A stretch of DNA of 63,112 bases, taken from contig BPII01000003.1 in assembly GCA_026004035.1 (NCBI GenBank), forward strand, positions 99,255-162,366, in the 5' to 3' direction. Origin of the DNA: Candidatus Sericytochromatia bacterium (GTDB lineage: Bacteria > Cyanobacteriota > Sericytochromatia > UBA7694 > JACMQJ01). The notes beneath the pieces are model-generated. The model did not search any database and was not told where the DNA came from. It saw nothing but the letters and a program-made list of their open reading frames with translations. Shown one piece after another: positions 1 through 9,520 of the stretch (position 1 is the first letter of the stretch; each line of letters starts with the position of its first letter). A program made the translations under genes and the position numbers.

Positions 1-664
1 TAGTTGCTTTTATTTCTTTTTGCTCTCTCTAAAAATCTGGTGATACCTATAGCAAAAAATAATCCTCCTTCACTTGCAAAAGCTTTTTGCAATGAAAAAT
101 AATAAATATCTGTTTTTTCCCAATCCATTTAATCATTCCTGCTATTGAAGTAGCATCTACAGCTAATAAAGCATCTGAATTAAACTTTGGACATTCAGGT
201 ATCATAACTCCCTGTTGACGTTTCATTTTGAGTTATTGCTATTAAATCAGCATTACCATTATATTTTAACTCTGGTAAATCACCATAGTCAGAGTTTAAA
301 TTTTCTACTCTAACCAATGACAGGCTTTTGTTAGAGAATACCATTTATTAGAAAATTCTCCACATGTAAAATGAACAGATTTATTTTTTATAATTGAAAA
401 AGCTAATGTTTCCCATAATATGCTAGCTCCTCCATTTCCTAATAATACCTGATCATCATTTGGAATTTTAAAATAGTCTTTTATTTTGTCTTGACATTTT
501 TTTACTAAATCTAAAACATTTTTATTTCTATGACTATGACCTAATATACTTTTAGAATTTTCTTTTAATTTATCTATAAAATTAGTTGGAATTTTAGATG
601 GACCACAACCAAATCTTCCATCACTTGGTAATAATTCAATAGGTATTTTTATATTATCAAACAT
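1..664 (-). pseudogene. serC: Broken phosphoserine aminotransferase, cut by the window edge
   Basis: The first 119 codons (664 down to 305) read as the N-terminus of a phosphoserine aminotransferase, the PLP enzyme that makes phosphoserine in serine synthesis. The GPSK motif after FGCG and the GNGGAS cofactor-loop segment are present. The frame then breaks. Translating onward in shifted frames recovers the rest of the same protein: a segment ending near 205 (NADLIAITQNETSTG), a next part (VMIPECPKFNSDALLAVDAT), and near the window edge the PLP-lysine region (SLQKAFASEGG). At least three small indels, near 310, 205 and 130, are therefore needed. This is either a recent pseudogene or a run of sequencing errors at a contig end. 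The C-terminus lies beyond position 1. Confidence 0.8.
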
Positions 665-739
665 AACTTTTCACAAACATAACTCATAAATATTATTTGA
701 AATAAATTTAAAATAATGATACTTTTTACAAAATTTGAT

Positions 740-1919
740 TTAAGAAATATTTTTTACTAGTTCTTTTGAATTAAATTTATTAATAGCTATATTATATAGA
801 ATATCAGCCAAATTATAGCAAGCATCAGTTGATTTTATTTTTCTCATATTTTCTTTCATTATGTTTAACTCTTCTCTGTTATATATGAGATTAGCAACTA
901 TATTATGAAATTTATGTAATTCATTTATTATTGTTCCGATACCATTTTTTAAAACATATTCTACATTACCTGATTCTTTGTAGCATTATTTCACTTAAAT
1001 TATCGAGAATTATTGGTAATTCTTTAACTATTGCTTCACTTATAACTCCTGGACCTGGGTTTTGTGACGATTATATCTGAAGCATCCATAATATTATGAA
1101 TTTGATTTGTAAATCCAAAAACTTTAACTTTTTTATTTGAAATTTTAGCTAACTTTTCAACTTTTTTTTGCAATTCTTTATTTTTACCACAGCAAACAAT
1201 TATTTGAATTGGTAAATTTGATATTACTAATTGTTTTGTAAGTTTATATATATTACCTAAATCCAACACCTCCAGACATTATAAATACAGTAAATAAATC
1301 TTTGTCTAATTTAAATAATTCCCTTGCTTTTTCTTTTGTCAAAGAATTATCCATAAAAACTGGATTTACAGGTAATCCATTTAATACTTTTATTTTATTT
1401 TCATTAAATCCATATTTTATTAATTGTTGTTTAGCTTCTTCCAAGAAAGTTATATGTAAGTCAGCATTTTCATTACCCCAAGTTTTTAAAAAATTATATG
1501 TCATATCAGTACATACTATTACAAAAGGTATTTTTATTTTTCCAACCTAATTGTTTTATTGCTTCAGCTAGAAAGTTATTTATAGCAGAATGTACAGAAA
1601 CTATTAAGTCAGGTTGTACTTCTCTAAATCTTTTTTTTAATCTTTCTAAAACTTTTGGAAAAATAGGAACCATATTTTTATCTGTATTTATTTTACTAAG
1701 CATTTTATGACCATACTTAACTAATTTAGGATCAATTTTTAATAAATTATCATAAATTCTTAATAAAAATTTTAAAAATGAATTACCTAAATCATAAACA
1801 TCTTCCAATATTACTTCACAATCAGCATACTTACGATTGAATGCTTCTTTTATAGTTCTAGCATTACTTTTATGTCCATTACCACCGGGAGCATAAAGAA
1901 CATATATTCTTTTTTTCAT
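740..1919 (-). pseudogene. Frameshifted GT28/MGDG-synthase-like glycosyltransferase
   Basis: The start (MKKRIYVLYAPGGNGHKSNA) has the glycine/His-rich N-terminal motif of diacylglycerol glycosyltransferases (MGDG synthase / UgtP type, N-terminal domain then GT28). These transfer sugar from UDP-sugars to diacylglycerol at the inner membrane. Four single-base changes, near 1530, 1258, 1052 and 985, break the frame. The pieces line up in order: N-domain, then MTYNFLKTWGNENADLHIT, then MSGGVG, then the C-terminal donor-site motif ASDIIVTKP and GPGVISEAI, then a helical tail ending at 740. All parts remain recognisable, so decay is recent or reflects sequence error. It lies next to broken serC on the same strand. 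Confidence 0.8.
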
Positions 1920-2189
1920 AATTCTTAAGATTATAAATACTAAAGAAATAGTAACTCATAATTTTACTAATTTGTCAAGCTTTATGATTAACAAGTTCTA
2001 ATTTTGCAATGAGACTCTCACTCCACAACAAAAAATTTAGAAACAAGGTATAGACATATTTATAGAGTTTAGTCAAAATAATGGACTTGTTTTAACCTTT
2101 AAAATAAAGTTTTTTACAAAAATAGAAAATGGTTATAGTATAATATTTGCAATAGTTTAGCAATATAGTGTTTTTTTTAATAAAAATTT

Positions 2190-2643
2190 ATGAAAATGAA
2201 TATAAAAGAATTAACAACAGATAGAAAATGGAGAGAATCACTGGATTATCTCAAAAGCAATTTTTGAAGTTATTAGATTTGAGAGTTGTCAAGAAAATTG
2301 TGTCTAGTAGTAAAACCTCAAATTAAAAATTTGCTTAAGTTCATATATGTTATTTTTAATATGAGGTATAGAATTAAATTTCCACTTATTATTCATTTTT
2401 TAAATAAATAAAAAGAAAGAAATTTCTAAACAATCAAAATCAATGTTAATAGTAAATGAGAAAAAAGAAATATTGTATGTAAGTATTGTATGTAAGTAAA
2501 GCATATGAAGAAAGAATACATGATTATAAACTTTTAAACAAAGAGTTTCCTAGTCTGAAAAATTAAAAATAACTGATATTAATCTCTATAACAGGATTAT
2601 AGGTGTATGTTATGGGTTATTTAATTTTTATATAATGAATTAA
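2190..2643 (+). mobile_element. IS5-type transposase remnant, copy 1
   Basis: This is a degraded transposase. The start reads MKMNIKELTTDRKWRES, then a one-base shift gives GLSQKQFLKLLDL. A second block in another frame (KKEISKQSKSMLIVNEKKEI, then YVSKAYEERIHDYKLLNKEF) matches the catalytic-domain pattern of IS5-like DDE transposases. The C-terminus ITDINLYNRIIGVCYGLFN is joined directly on, so the middle of the catalytic domain is deleted. A 13-base tandem duplication at 2471-2496 further disrupts the frame. The last ~110 bases (2553-2663) nearly match, in inverted orientation, a second remnant at 49316-49426. I could not identify terminal repeats. The flanks 1920-2189 and 2644-2865 show no other gene. 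Confidence 0.75.
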
Positions 2644-2871
2644 TTATAAGCATACAACAACTCCAATATATAAGTGGTTTATTAGATTCATTTCAAGCTG
2701 ATAATTAATTTCCTATAAAATAGTTTTTATTCAGTTATTAATAGATTAGATTTATTGTATTAAGTAACCTTTTTATTTTTTAATGAGTTTTTTTAATATA
2801 CTTATACTCTTAATTTAAATAAGTTGTATAATAACTTTTAGATTTTATCAATATTTTAATTTATTGTGATT

Positions 2872-3387
2872 ATGGGATTAATAGAAATAATAGAAAAAGG
2901 AGGTTTTGTAATAATTCCTCTTTTACTAGTTTCAATTATAGCTTTAACTTTAATAATAGATTTATTAATTATTAATTTGAAAAGTCATATAAGTATAATT
3001 AAATTATCTAAAAATAAAAATATAAAACAATCATTTGATCCAGTTTCTAAATTGTTTAATCATAATAATTTTAAGTTGTTTGAAAAAGAAATAAACAGAA
3101 TAGAAAGAAAAACTATTTTTTTATCAATAATAGCAGCAATATCACCTTTGATTGGACTGTTGGGAACAGTATTTGGAATGATAAAAATATTTAATATAGT
3201 TTCTATACAAAATCCTGATAATCCTATACAAGCTCTTTCAGGTGGAATAAGTGAAGCATTAATAGCAACTGCTGGAGGATTAATAGTAGCTATAATAACA
3301 GGTTTTGCATATTATTTTTTAATCTCTAGTTTAGACTCTATTTATGATAAATCAAATTATTTGTTTAATATAAACAAAAATGTCTAA
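2872..3387 (+). CDS. MotA/TolQ/ExbB proton-channel family protein
   Basis: This is an inner-membrane protein of about 171 residues. It has an N-terminal membrane helix (~residues 12-34), a short cytoplasmic loop and two more helices (~85-110 and ~130-155). The segment SIIAAISPLIGLLGTVFGMI and the following GGISEALIATAGGLIVAI are hallmarks of the family whose members use proton flow to energise outer-membrane import or envelope integrity. It is short for an ExbB/TolQ (usually 210-240 aa). I chose the ATG at 2872; an in-frame GTG at 2866 is the alternative. No ExbD/TolR partner or TonB is visible nearby; radA overlaps its 3' end by 8 bases. Confidence 0.85.
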   Translation: MGLIEIIEKGGFVIIPLLLVSIIALTLIIDLLIINLKSHISIIKLSKNKNIKQSFDPVSKLFNHNNFKLFEKEINRIERKTIFLSIIAAISPLIGLLGTVFGMIKIFNIVSIQNPDNPIQALSGGISEALIATAGGLIVAIITGFAYYFLISSLDSIYDKSNYLFNINKNV

Positions 3388-4759
3388 AAATAAAATATCA
3401 TATATTTGTCAAGAATGTTCAGCTATTTTTCCTAAATGGTCGGGTAAATGTTTAGAATGTGGAGCTTGGAATTCTCTAGTAGAAAATGAAGTTATTACAG
3501 ATAAAAAAAATAGTAGTAGCTTTTTTGTAAATTCAAAAAAAGAAAAACCTATAAAAATTCAAGATATATCTTTTAAATCTGAAGATAGAATTCTTACAGA
3601 TATGAGTGAGTTCAATAGAGTTTTAGGAGGTGGTATAGTTCCAGGTTCTTTAGTCCTTTTAGGTGGTGATCCAGGTATAGGAAAATCAACAATATTATTA
3701 CAAATATCATATTATTTGTCTTTGAAAGGAAAAAAAATTTTTTATGTAACAGCTGAAGAATCTCTTAATCAAGTTAAATTGAGAGCTTTAAGAATGGGAA
3801 TAGACAAATCAGATAATTTATTTATAATATCAGAAAGTGATATAAATTATATAAATAAAACTATATTAGATATTAAGCCTGATATTTGTATAATAGACTC
3901 AATTCAAGCAATATACGATAATACAATAGATTCTGTACCTGGTAGTGTTACACAAATAAAAAATAATACTCAAGTTTTAATGAAAACATCAAAAGAGAAT
4001 AATATTTCTATTTTTATAATAGGACATGTAACAAAGGAAGGGATTATAGCTGGACCAAAAATAATGGAACATATGGTTGATACCGTTTTATACTTTGAAG
4101 GTGAGAAATATAAATCCTATAGAATAATAAGAGCTGTAAAAAATAGATTTGGTGCAACAAATGAAGTCGGTATATTTGAAATGATAGAAAATGGTATAAA
4201 GGAAGTAATTAATCCTTCAAAATTATTTTTGTCAGAATACAATGGAACAAATAGTGGTTCATGTGTAATAGTATCAATGGAAGGAAGCCGTCCTATATTA
4301 GTTGAAGTTCAAGCATTAGCTTATCCTACATATACAAATATGCCTAGACGTTCTACAATAGGTTACGAATATAATAGGCTTAATCAAATAATAGCAATAT
4401 TAGAAAAAAGAATTGGAATCAATTTATCAAAATCAGATGTTTTTGTAAATATAGTTGGTGGATTAAAAATAAATGAACCATCAGCTGATTTAGGAGTTGC
4501 AATAGCTATAATATCAAGTATTAGAGATATTATAATACCACAAGACACAGTAGCAATTGGTGAGTTAGGATTAGGTGGTGAATTGAGAAATGTTTCTAAT
4601 ATAGAACAAAGATTAAAAGAAGTTTATAAATTAGGCTTTAAAAAAGCATTAATACCGAGTAATTCATTACCATTAAGCATTAAATTTGATAAATTTGATA
4701 TTATCGGATTAAAAAAATTAGTTGATGTACTAATTTACTTTGGTAAAGACAAAAAATAG
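3380..4759 (+). CDS. radA: DNA repair protein RadA
   Basis: RadA (Sms) is a RecA-like ATPase and helicase that extends branches in homologous recombination and repair. At 459 residues it is the usual length and fully modular. A four-cysteine zinc finger (C10, C13, C24, C27) is followed by a RecA-like core with Walker A at residues 95-104 (GGDPGIGKST). The RadA-specific KNRFG motif lies near residue 255, and the C-terminal Lon-like domain contains GGLKINEPSADLGVA. The start codon lies inside the upstream channel gene (8-base overlap), suggesting coupled translation. Nothing appears degenerate. Confidence 0.97.
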   Translation: MSKNKISYICQECSAIFPKWSGKCLECGAWNSLVENEVITDKKNSSSFFVNSKKEKPIKIQDISFKSEDRILTDMSEFNRVLGGGIVPGSLVLLGGDPGIGKSTILLQISYYLSLKGKKIFYVTAEESLNQVKLRALRMGIDKSDNLFIISESDINYINKTILDIKPDICIIDSIQAIYDNTIDSVPGSVTQIKNNTQVLMKTSKENNISIFIIGHVTKEGIIAGPKIMEHMVDTVLYFEGEKYKSYRIIRAVKNRFGATNEVGIFEMIENGIKEVINPSKLFLSEYNGTNSGSCVIVSMEGSRPILVEVQALAYPTYTNMPRRSTIGYEYNRLNQIIAILEKRIGINLSKSDVFVNIVGGLKINEPSADLGVAIAIISSIRDIIIPQDTVAIGELGLGGELRNVSNIEQRLKEVYKLGFKKALIPSNSLPLSIKFDKFDIIGLKKLVDVLIYFGKDKK

Positions 4760-4765
4760 CTAAAT

Positions 4766-5737
4766 TTAATTTTTATTTGTTATTTTTCTTATGTAATTTA
4801 GATATTTAGATAAATCATTATCAATTTCTAGTAAATATTTTTCAACATAACCTATTTTTTTATGAATTTCCTTATCCAAATCTTTAATATTACATATGAT
4901 TTCTTTATTTGTAATAAAATGATTATTAATAATTTCTATTTTATTTTTAAAAAATTCTTTCTTTTTATTTATTTCATTTGCAAATATTTTTAATTCTTTA
5001 TCTTTTTCTTTTAAAAGTTTTATTGAAAGTTCTAATTGTTCTGAATAAAAATTCTTTTTGTCATTAATATTATTTTTAAAATTTTCTATTAGTGATAAAA
5101 ATTTTTCAAATAAAAATTCATTACTATCTTCATATTGTTTTTTTAATTCTATTAGCTGATTTTCTATTTCCTTATTTTTTATCAATTTATTTTTATAATT
5201 AATTTTTTGTTCTTCAAGTTTTTGAATATTATTATTAATGTAATTTATCTGCTCTAAAATTTTATTACATTCAGAATTTACTTCATCTAAATTTACTTTA
5301 TCTAAAGTTTTTTTTTGTTCTAACAATTCATTTTTTTTATTTATAAGAAAAATATATCTTTCGTATTCTTTTTTAATATAATCTTTCTCTTTTAAAAGTA
5401 ATTCATTATCAAATAATTGATTTTTTAATTCGTTTATTTTATTTTTCATATTTTCTATTTCTTGAACTAAAGATTGTGTATAGAAGCTTTTTATTTCTGG
5501 AGTAATTATTTCCAAATAATCTATTAGTTTATCTAAAAATGATTTTATATTAGCTACAAAAAATAAAAATAGATTTCTGTTATTATTTTTTAATTGATTT
5601 ATATAATTACTATCTAAAAAATTTATTGAATTTAGAATTTCAAAAAATATTATTAATAAGTCTTTATCATTAATAACATTTTCTAACTCAGTTTTTTTAT
5701 CATTAAAAAATGATATTAAATCTTTTAAATTATTCAT
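4766..5737 (-). CDS. Long coiled-coil protein, unknown function
   Basis: About 323 residues, almost entirely charged helix: long runs of Lys/Glu/Asn/Leu in heptad-like order from about residue 90 to 300, after a less charged helical N-terminus. No signal peptide or membrane helix is seen, so it is probably cytoplasmic. I chose the ATG at 5737, whose A is the last base of the upstream stop (TAATG), in preference to an in-frame TTG at 5743. It is the last gene of a four-gene minus-strand unit with a protease propeptide protein, a subtilase and a lipoprotein. I do not recognise a family; a scaffold role is only a guess. It ends 6 bases from the convergent radA stop. Confidence 0.75.
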   Translation of the reverse strand: MNNLKDLISFFNDKKTELENVINDKDLLIIFFEILNSINFLDSNYINQLKNNNRNLFLFFVANIKSFLDKLIDYLEIITPEIKSFYTQSLVQEIENMKNKINELKNQLFDNELLLKEKDYIKKEYERYIFLINKKNELLEQKKTLDKVNLDEVNSECNKILEQINYINNNIQKLEEQKINYKNKLIKNKEIENQLIELKKQYEDSNEFLFEKFLSLIENFKNNINDKKNFYSEQLELSIKLLKEKDKELKIFANEINKKKEFFKNKIEIINNHFITNKEIICNIKDLDKEIHKKIGYVEKYLLEIDNDLSKYLNYIRKITNKN

Positions 5738-7041
5738 TACCAACTAAATATATTAAGAGCTAATATTTTATTGTCATTTTCATCTATATTTGATATTCCA
5801 TTTCCATTTGAATCATCAGAAGTGAATAAAGAAGTATCACCTATCAATACTAACTTTGTTCCATAAGCTAAAGATATAGATAATAAAGCTTGTTGTCCTC
5901 TTGTATATTGCTGAATTTTAAAAGCATTTGAAGAAGTATATATTAAATTTTTAGTAAAATCAGTGTTTAATTGATTAATTTGAGAATTTAAAATCTCTAA
6001 ACTTGAAGTTGAATAAAAAGAAACATAACTAACATTATTTGTAATATAATGACTTTGTATATTATTAGTAACAATTTCATTTGATTCAAAATTAGAATTA
6101 TCTCTAACCAAATCTTGATTTATTTTTAAATTAAATTCTTTTAAGAGAATATTAATTGAATCAGAATAAAAATTCCCGTATCCTCCCCATTCACCTAAAA
6201 TTATTATTTTTTTACCATTCATTCTTATGAAAGATTGTAATTTTGTAATATCTGAAGGATTGTAATTAATATTTGGAGCTGCTAATACTAGTATATCTAT
6301 ATTTTCTAAGTTGTAATTAGAAAAACTATCTTTTTTTATATTATATTCAGAGTTTTCTAATATATCTATTAATTTATCTAAATAGTCAATTAAGTTACTT
6401 CTATTATCAAATAGAATTGATACTTTCCTTTCCAAGGAATGTAATTTTATATTTCCTAAATCTTTATCCTTTTCTTTAGAAAAATCTATATTATCTATGA
6501 TAAAATTATCAAAGCCATTTTTAGAGATATTAACAGGTAACTTTTCCAAAGAATTTATATTAAATGAAAAGTCTCCATTTTTATTAGTTAATGTAAAGTT
6601 GTTTCCTACTTTTATTACTGCATTTTCTATTGGGGTATCATTTTCAGATAGTATTCTACCTTTTAATGTAGCTATATTTTTATATAATTTAATAGTTATT
6701 TCTTTATTTGAATCAATTTTTATATTAGTTTTATTTGAAATAAAACCTTCAGCTTCTACTTCAATATCATAATAGTAGTTACTTATTATATCACTAAATA
6801 AAGAAATACCTTTATCATTAGTATTAATTTTTTTATTTATACCATTAGTAGATGTTATTTTTACTAAAGCATTTTTTATTGGTTGATTATCATGACCATT
6901 TATAACATTTATAGATAAAGATATATTTGTATTTGTTAAGAAAGAATTATTATTTGAATTATTATTATTGATTGAACTATTTGGATTATTACAAGATATT
7001 AGTAATATTGGTAATAAAATTGATAAAATAGATTTTTTCAT
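5737..7041 (-). CDS. Lipoprotein with carboxypeptidase-regulatory-like repeats
   Basis: An exported lipoprotein of 434 residues. The signal peptide ends in a lipobox (LPILLISC), followed by an Asn/Ser-rich linker. Two beta-sandwich modules like CarboxypepD_reg domains follow (~residues 40-120 and ~125-200). They are recognised by the patterns NGHDNQPIKNALVKI and LSENDTPIENAVIKVG with GDFSF. The rest (~205-434) has an alternating beta/alpha pattern (KVSILFDNRS, DILVLAAPN, KIIILGEWGG, LVLIGDTSLF) resembling the GATase-like/DUF4350 sugar- or nucleotide-binding-like folds; that part is tentative. It follows the subtilase by 2 bases and overlaps the coiled-coil gene, so the cluster probably acts at the envelope. 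Confidence 0.8.
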   Translation of the reverse strand: MKKSILSILLPILLISCNNPNSSINNNNSNNNSFLTNTNISLSINVINGHDNQPIKNALVKITSTNGINKKINTNDKGISLFSDIISNYYYDIEVEAEGFISNKTNIKIDSNKEITIKLYKNIATLKGRILSENDTPIENAVIKVGNNFTLTNKNGDFSFNINSLEKLPVNISKNGFDNFIIDNIDFSKEKDKDLGNIKLHSLERKVSILFDNRSNLIDYLDKLIDILENSEYNIKKDSFSNYNLENIDILVLAAPNINYNPSDITKLQSFIRMNGKKIIILGEWGGYGNFYSDSINILLKEFNLKINQDLVRDNSNFESNEIVTNNIQSHYITNNVSYVSFYSTSSLEILNSQINQLNTDFTKNLIYTSSNAFKIQQYTRGQQALLSISLAYGTKLVLIGDTSLFTSDDSNGNGISNIDENDNKILALNIFSW

Positions 7042-7043
7042 AA

Positions 7044-8336
7044 TTAATTACTATGTTTATTTGATAATAACATTTTATAAGCATCAACAATCCCATAACC
7101 TGATGCTGTATCATATCCAATTGCTTCTACATCTTTAGCTGTTGATAATATTCTAAGCCTAACTTGTTGTGGAGTTAAATTTGGTTCATTTGATAAGAGT
7201 AAAGCAGCTATTCCAGCTACATGAGGTGATGCCATTGATGTTCCTGATAAAGCAGCATAAGGTCCTCTAACTCCACTTCTATAACCTTCGTAAGTAATAT
7301 AAGTGGGCCAAGTAGAGTATATTTTTAAATCTTTTGAATTACTTTCACCTCCAGGAGCTAGTACATCTATTTCTTTGCCACCATTTGAGTAATTAGCAAC
7401 TCTATTTGATTTTGTTGAAGCACCAACAGCTATAACACCAGGATAAGCAGCTGGAACTGTTATATCTTTTATTAATTTAGCATCTCTATTACTTTCATTT
7501 CCAGTTGCTGATACAAAGACAATATTTTTAGATAGAGCTAAATTTACAGCATCAAGTAAAGCTTGTGTTCCTTCTTGTTTTTCACCACCGATACTTATAT
7601 TTATAACATTAGCTTTTTTCTCTATTGCCTTTAATATAGATTTAGTAATTATAGAAGCTGATGTTTCGCCCATATGATTTGTAGATTTTATAGGTAAAAT
7701 TTTTACATTAGCAATTCCTGAAATTCCAGATGAATTATTAATATGTGCTGCAACTATTCCTGCTATATGAGTTCCGTGTCCATTTCCATCTCTACCACCG
7801 TAATTTACTTTTAATGAACCACTTGTATATATATCACTTTCACCTGATTCTGACCAAACATCAATTAAAGGTAGTAAATTATCTTTTAAATCAGGATGAT
7901 TTGGATCTACTCCTGAATCTATAATTGCTACAATAATATTAGGGGATCCTTTTGTAATATTCCAAGCTTTATTAACATTTATATTCTTTATATTCCATTG
8001 TAAGCCAAAAAAAGTATCATTAGGTTGAAATCCATTATCTACGTTTGAAACTTTGAAATTTTCTAAATACATTTTTTTGTCTATATCTACATATTTAACT
8101 AATGGGGAATTTTGTATTTTTTCTATATCTTTTGAGTTACAAGTAAATTCAGCAATATTTAGTTCTTTTGATAATATTTTAAAGTTTTTTATACCTAAAT
8201 CACTAATTTTATTATTATCTATACTATTTTTTAATCTTATTAATCCTTTTATTTCTAAATCATTTTTAATATTTATTGTGCTTTGACATGATAATAAAAA
8301 AAGTAATGATATTATAGATATACTTTTTTTTAACAT
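7044..8336 (-). CDS. Subtilisin-family (S8) serine protease, lipoprotein
   Basis: A 430-residue secreted serine protease anchored by lipidation at Cys17 (lipobox LLSC). Residues ~25-95 form an I9-like propeptide. The S8 catalytic domain follows with all key residues: Asp140 in IIDSGVD, His187 in GHGTH, oxyanion Asn280 in SATGN, and Ser367 in GTSMASPHVAG. No C-terminal extra domain is seen. It starts 7 bases after a stand-alone propeptide-like gene and precedes a lipoprotein gene, in an apparent operon. Its site of action is likely the periplasm or cell surface. The substrate cannot be read from sequence. Confidence 0.95.
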   Translation of the reverse strand: MLKKSISIISLLFLLSCQSTINIKNDLEIKGLIRLKNSIDNNKISDLGIKNFKILSKELNIAEFTCNSKDIEKIQNSPLVKYVDIDKKMYLENFKVSNVDNGFQPNDTFFGLQWNIKNINVNKAWNITKGSPNIIVAIIDSGVDPNHPDLKDNLLPLIDVWSESGESDIYTSGSLKVNYGGRDGNGHGTHIAGIVAAHINNSSGISGIANVKILPIKSTNHMGETSASIITKSILKAIEKKANVINISIGGEKQEGTQALLDAVNLALSKNIVFVSATGNESNRDAKLIKDITVPAAYPGVIAVGASTKSNRVANYSNGGKEIDVLAPGGESNSKDLKIYSTWPTYITYEGYRSGVRGPYAALSGTSMASPHVAGIAALLLSNEPNLTPQQVRLRILSTAKDVEAIGYDTASGYGIVDAYKMLLSNKHSN

Positions 8337-8343
8337 ATTAAAA

Positions 8344-8682
8344 TTAACATAATCCTATATCATAATAAATTTTTAATTCTTTTTTATTCTCTTTTTGTAT
8401 CTTCATAATATAATCAGGTTCAGCATATTCAACAAAATTAGTTTCTTGATATAATTTTATAGCATCTTCTACTCTCATATTTTTAGGAAGTTTTATTTTG
8501 TATATATTTAATTCTCTAATTAACACTTCTGATTTAGTTTTAAATTTTTTATCTATTTCTTCTATTTTTTTTAAATCAATATCTGACTTATACTTTACTA
8601 TTATTCTATCTTTCACATAATCTTGAGAATAAGCATTTACTGTAATCATAAAAAAGACTATTATTAATCTAAAAAATAACAT
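8344..8682 (-). CDS. Stand-alone subtilisin-propeptide-like (I9/fervidolysin-type) protein
   Basis: A 112-residue exported protein: signal peptide (~residues 1-20, ending near AYSQ), then a single small alpha/beta domain. VKDRIIVKYKSDIDLKKIEE and the end FVEYAEPDYIMKI fit the N-terminal prodomain of fervidolysin-type subtilases. In that family the prodomain folds and inhibits the protease. Here it is a separate gene directly upstream of a subtilase that has its own prodomain. That suggests a diffusible inhibitor or folding helper for the neighbouring protease, which is inference. A broken longer protease is less likely because the next gene has its own start and signal peptide. Confidence 0.75.
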   Translation of the reverse strand: MLFFRLIIVFFMITVNAYSQDYVKDRIIVKYKSDIDLKKIEEIDKKFKTKSEVLIRELNIYKIKLPKNMRVEDAIKLYQETNFVEYAEPDYIMKIQKENKKELKIYYDIGLC

Positions 8683-8860
8683 AAGTAAATTATATCAGAA
8701 TTATTTTTTATTATTAGCATAAAATAGTATTTGTTAAACCAAACATTTTTTATTAACTTTTTCTTAATCTTATTTTAGATTATTTTTTAACAAAAAAAGC
8801 AAGTTTTATAAGAATGCTACTATAACTAAGGAGTAGAAATTTTTATAAGGTAAATATTAT

Positions 8861-9496
8861 ATGAAAAGATTAATAGTTTTATCAAGTTTATTAGTTTCAT
8901 TAACAACAGGATGTTCTATACCAAGTAATAATGATAATATTAATGAAAAAATTTCTTACACTGAAAATTTAGATATTACTGATAATGAAATAACAGAATT
9001 AAAGAATTTATTTGCTAAAAATAATGAATTAGAAACAAAGACATTTAATATTAAAACATTACAACAAGGTAAAGATGTAGATGTTGAAATGTTATTAATG
9101 AATCCAAAAGCAGGTAGAAGAGCTAAATTTTGGGGTATAAAAACAGCAAATCAGCTTTTATATGCTGGTGCAACACCAACTAAAAGATGGTTTTTAGAAA
9201 GAAAATTAGGTGGATTATTTCCATCACAAGCATTTAAATCTCAAGTTATGTTTTGGTTAGTAAGGGCTGATTTATTAAGAGTTAAAAATGTTGATTTAAA
9301 TGATTCATTTTTGTTAGCTATGGCGGGTGTTACAAGTACTCCTCATCTAGCTAGATTTAATAATGTAATAGATCAATCAGCTTTATTTGTTCAGCTATCA
9401 TTACTAGCTTTTCAATATGGTATGCCGATACCAAGTAGCTCTGAAATAGCTTCTTGGACACAAGATGCTGTAAATCATCCACCTGTTTTATATTAG
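8861..9496 (+). CDS. Lipoprotein with DUF4332-like helix-hairpin domains
   Basis: A 211-residue lipoprotein with the lipobox ending at Cys18 (LTTGC). After a ~55-residue linker come two related helical segments (~70-120 and ~130-210). The second (ADLLRVKNVDLNDSFLLAMA then AGVTSTPHLARF and PIPSSSEIASWTQDA) follows the pattern of DUF4332, a helix-hairpin-helix-like domain of unknown role. The first (KFWGIKTANQLLYAGATPTK) looks like a partial copy. A GGAG site lies upstream, and a second gene follows after 24 bases with its own AAGGAG site. The family match is from pattern memory. An exported HhH-like domain is unusual because such folds normally bind DNA in the cytoplasm. Confidence 0.7.
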   Translation: MKRLIVLSSLLVSLTTGCSIPSNNDNINEKISYTENLDITDNEITELKNLFAKNNELETKTFNIKTLQQGKDVDVEMLLMNPKAGRRAKFWGIKTANQLLYAGATPTKRWFLERKLGGLFPSQAFKSQVMFWLVRADLLRVKNVDLNDSFLLAMAGVTSTPHLARFNNVIDQSALFVQLSLLAFQYGMPIPSSSEIASWTQDAVNHPPVLY

Positions 9497-9520
9497 CAAA
9501 GTAAAAGGAGAATTAAGTTT

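Noticed and set aside
305..664. Small intact 119-residue protein
   Set aside because: It is only the N-terminus of SerC; the rest follows in shifted frames.
2471..2496. 13-base tandem duplication as a target-site duplication
   Set aside because: The copies are directly adjacent inside the transposase remnant, not flanking an element.
7044..8682. The propeptide gene and subtilase as one frameshifted protease
   Set aside because: The subtilase has its own start, lipobox and propeptide, so two genes are more likely.
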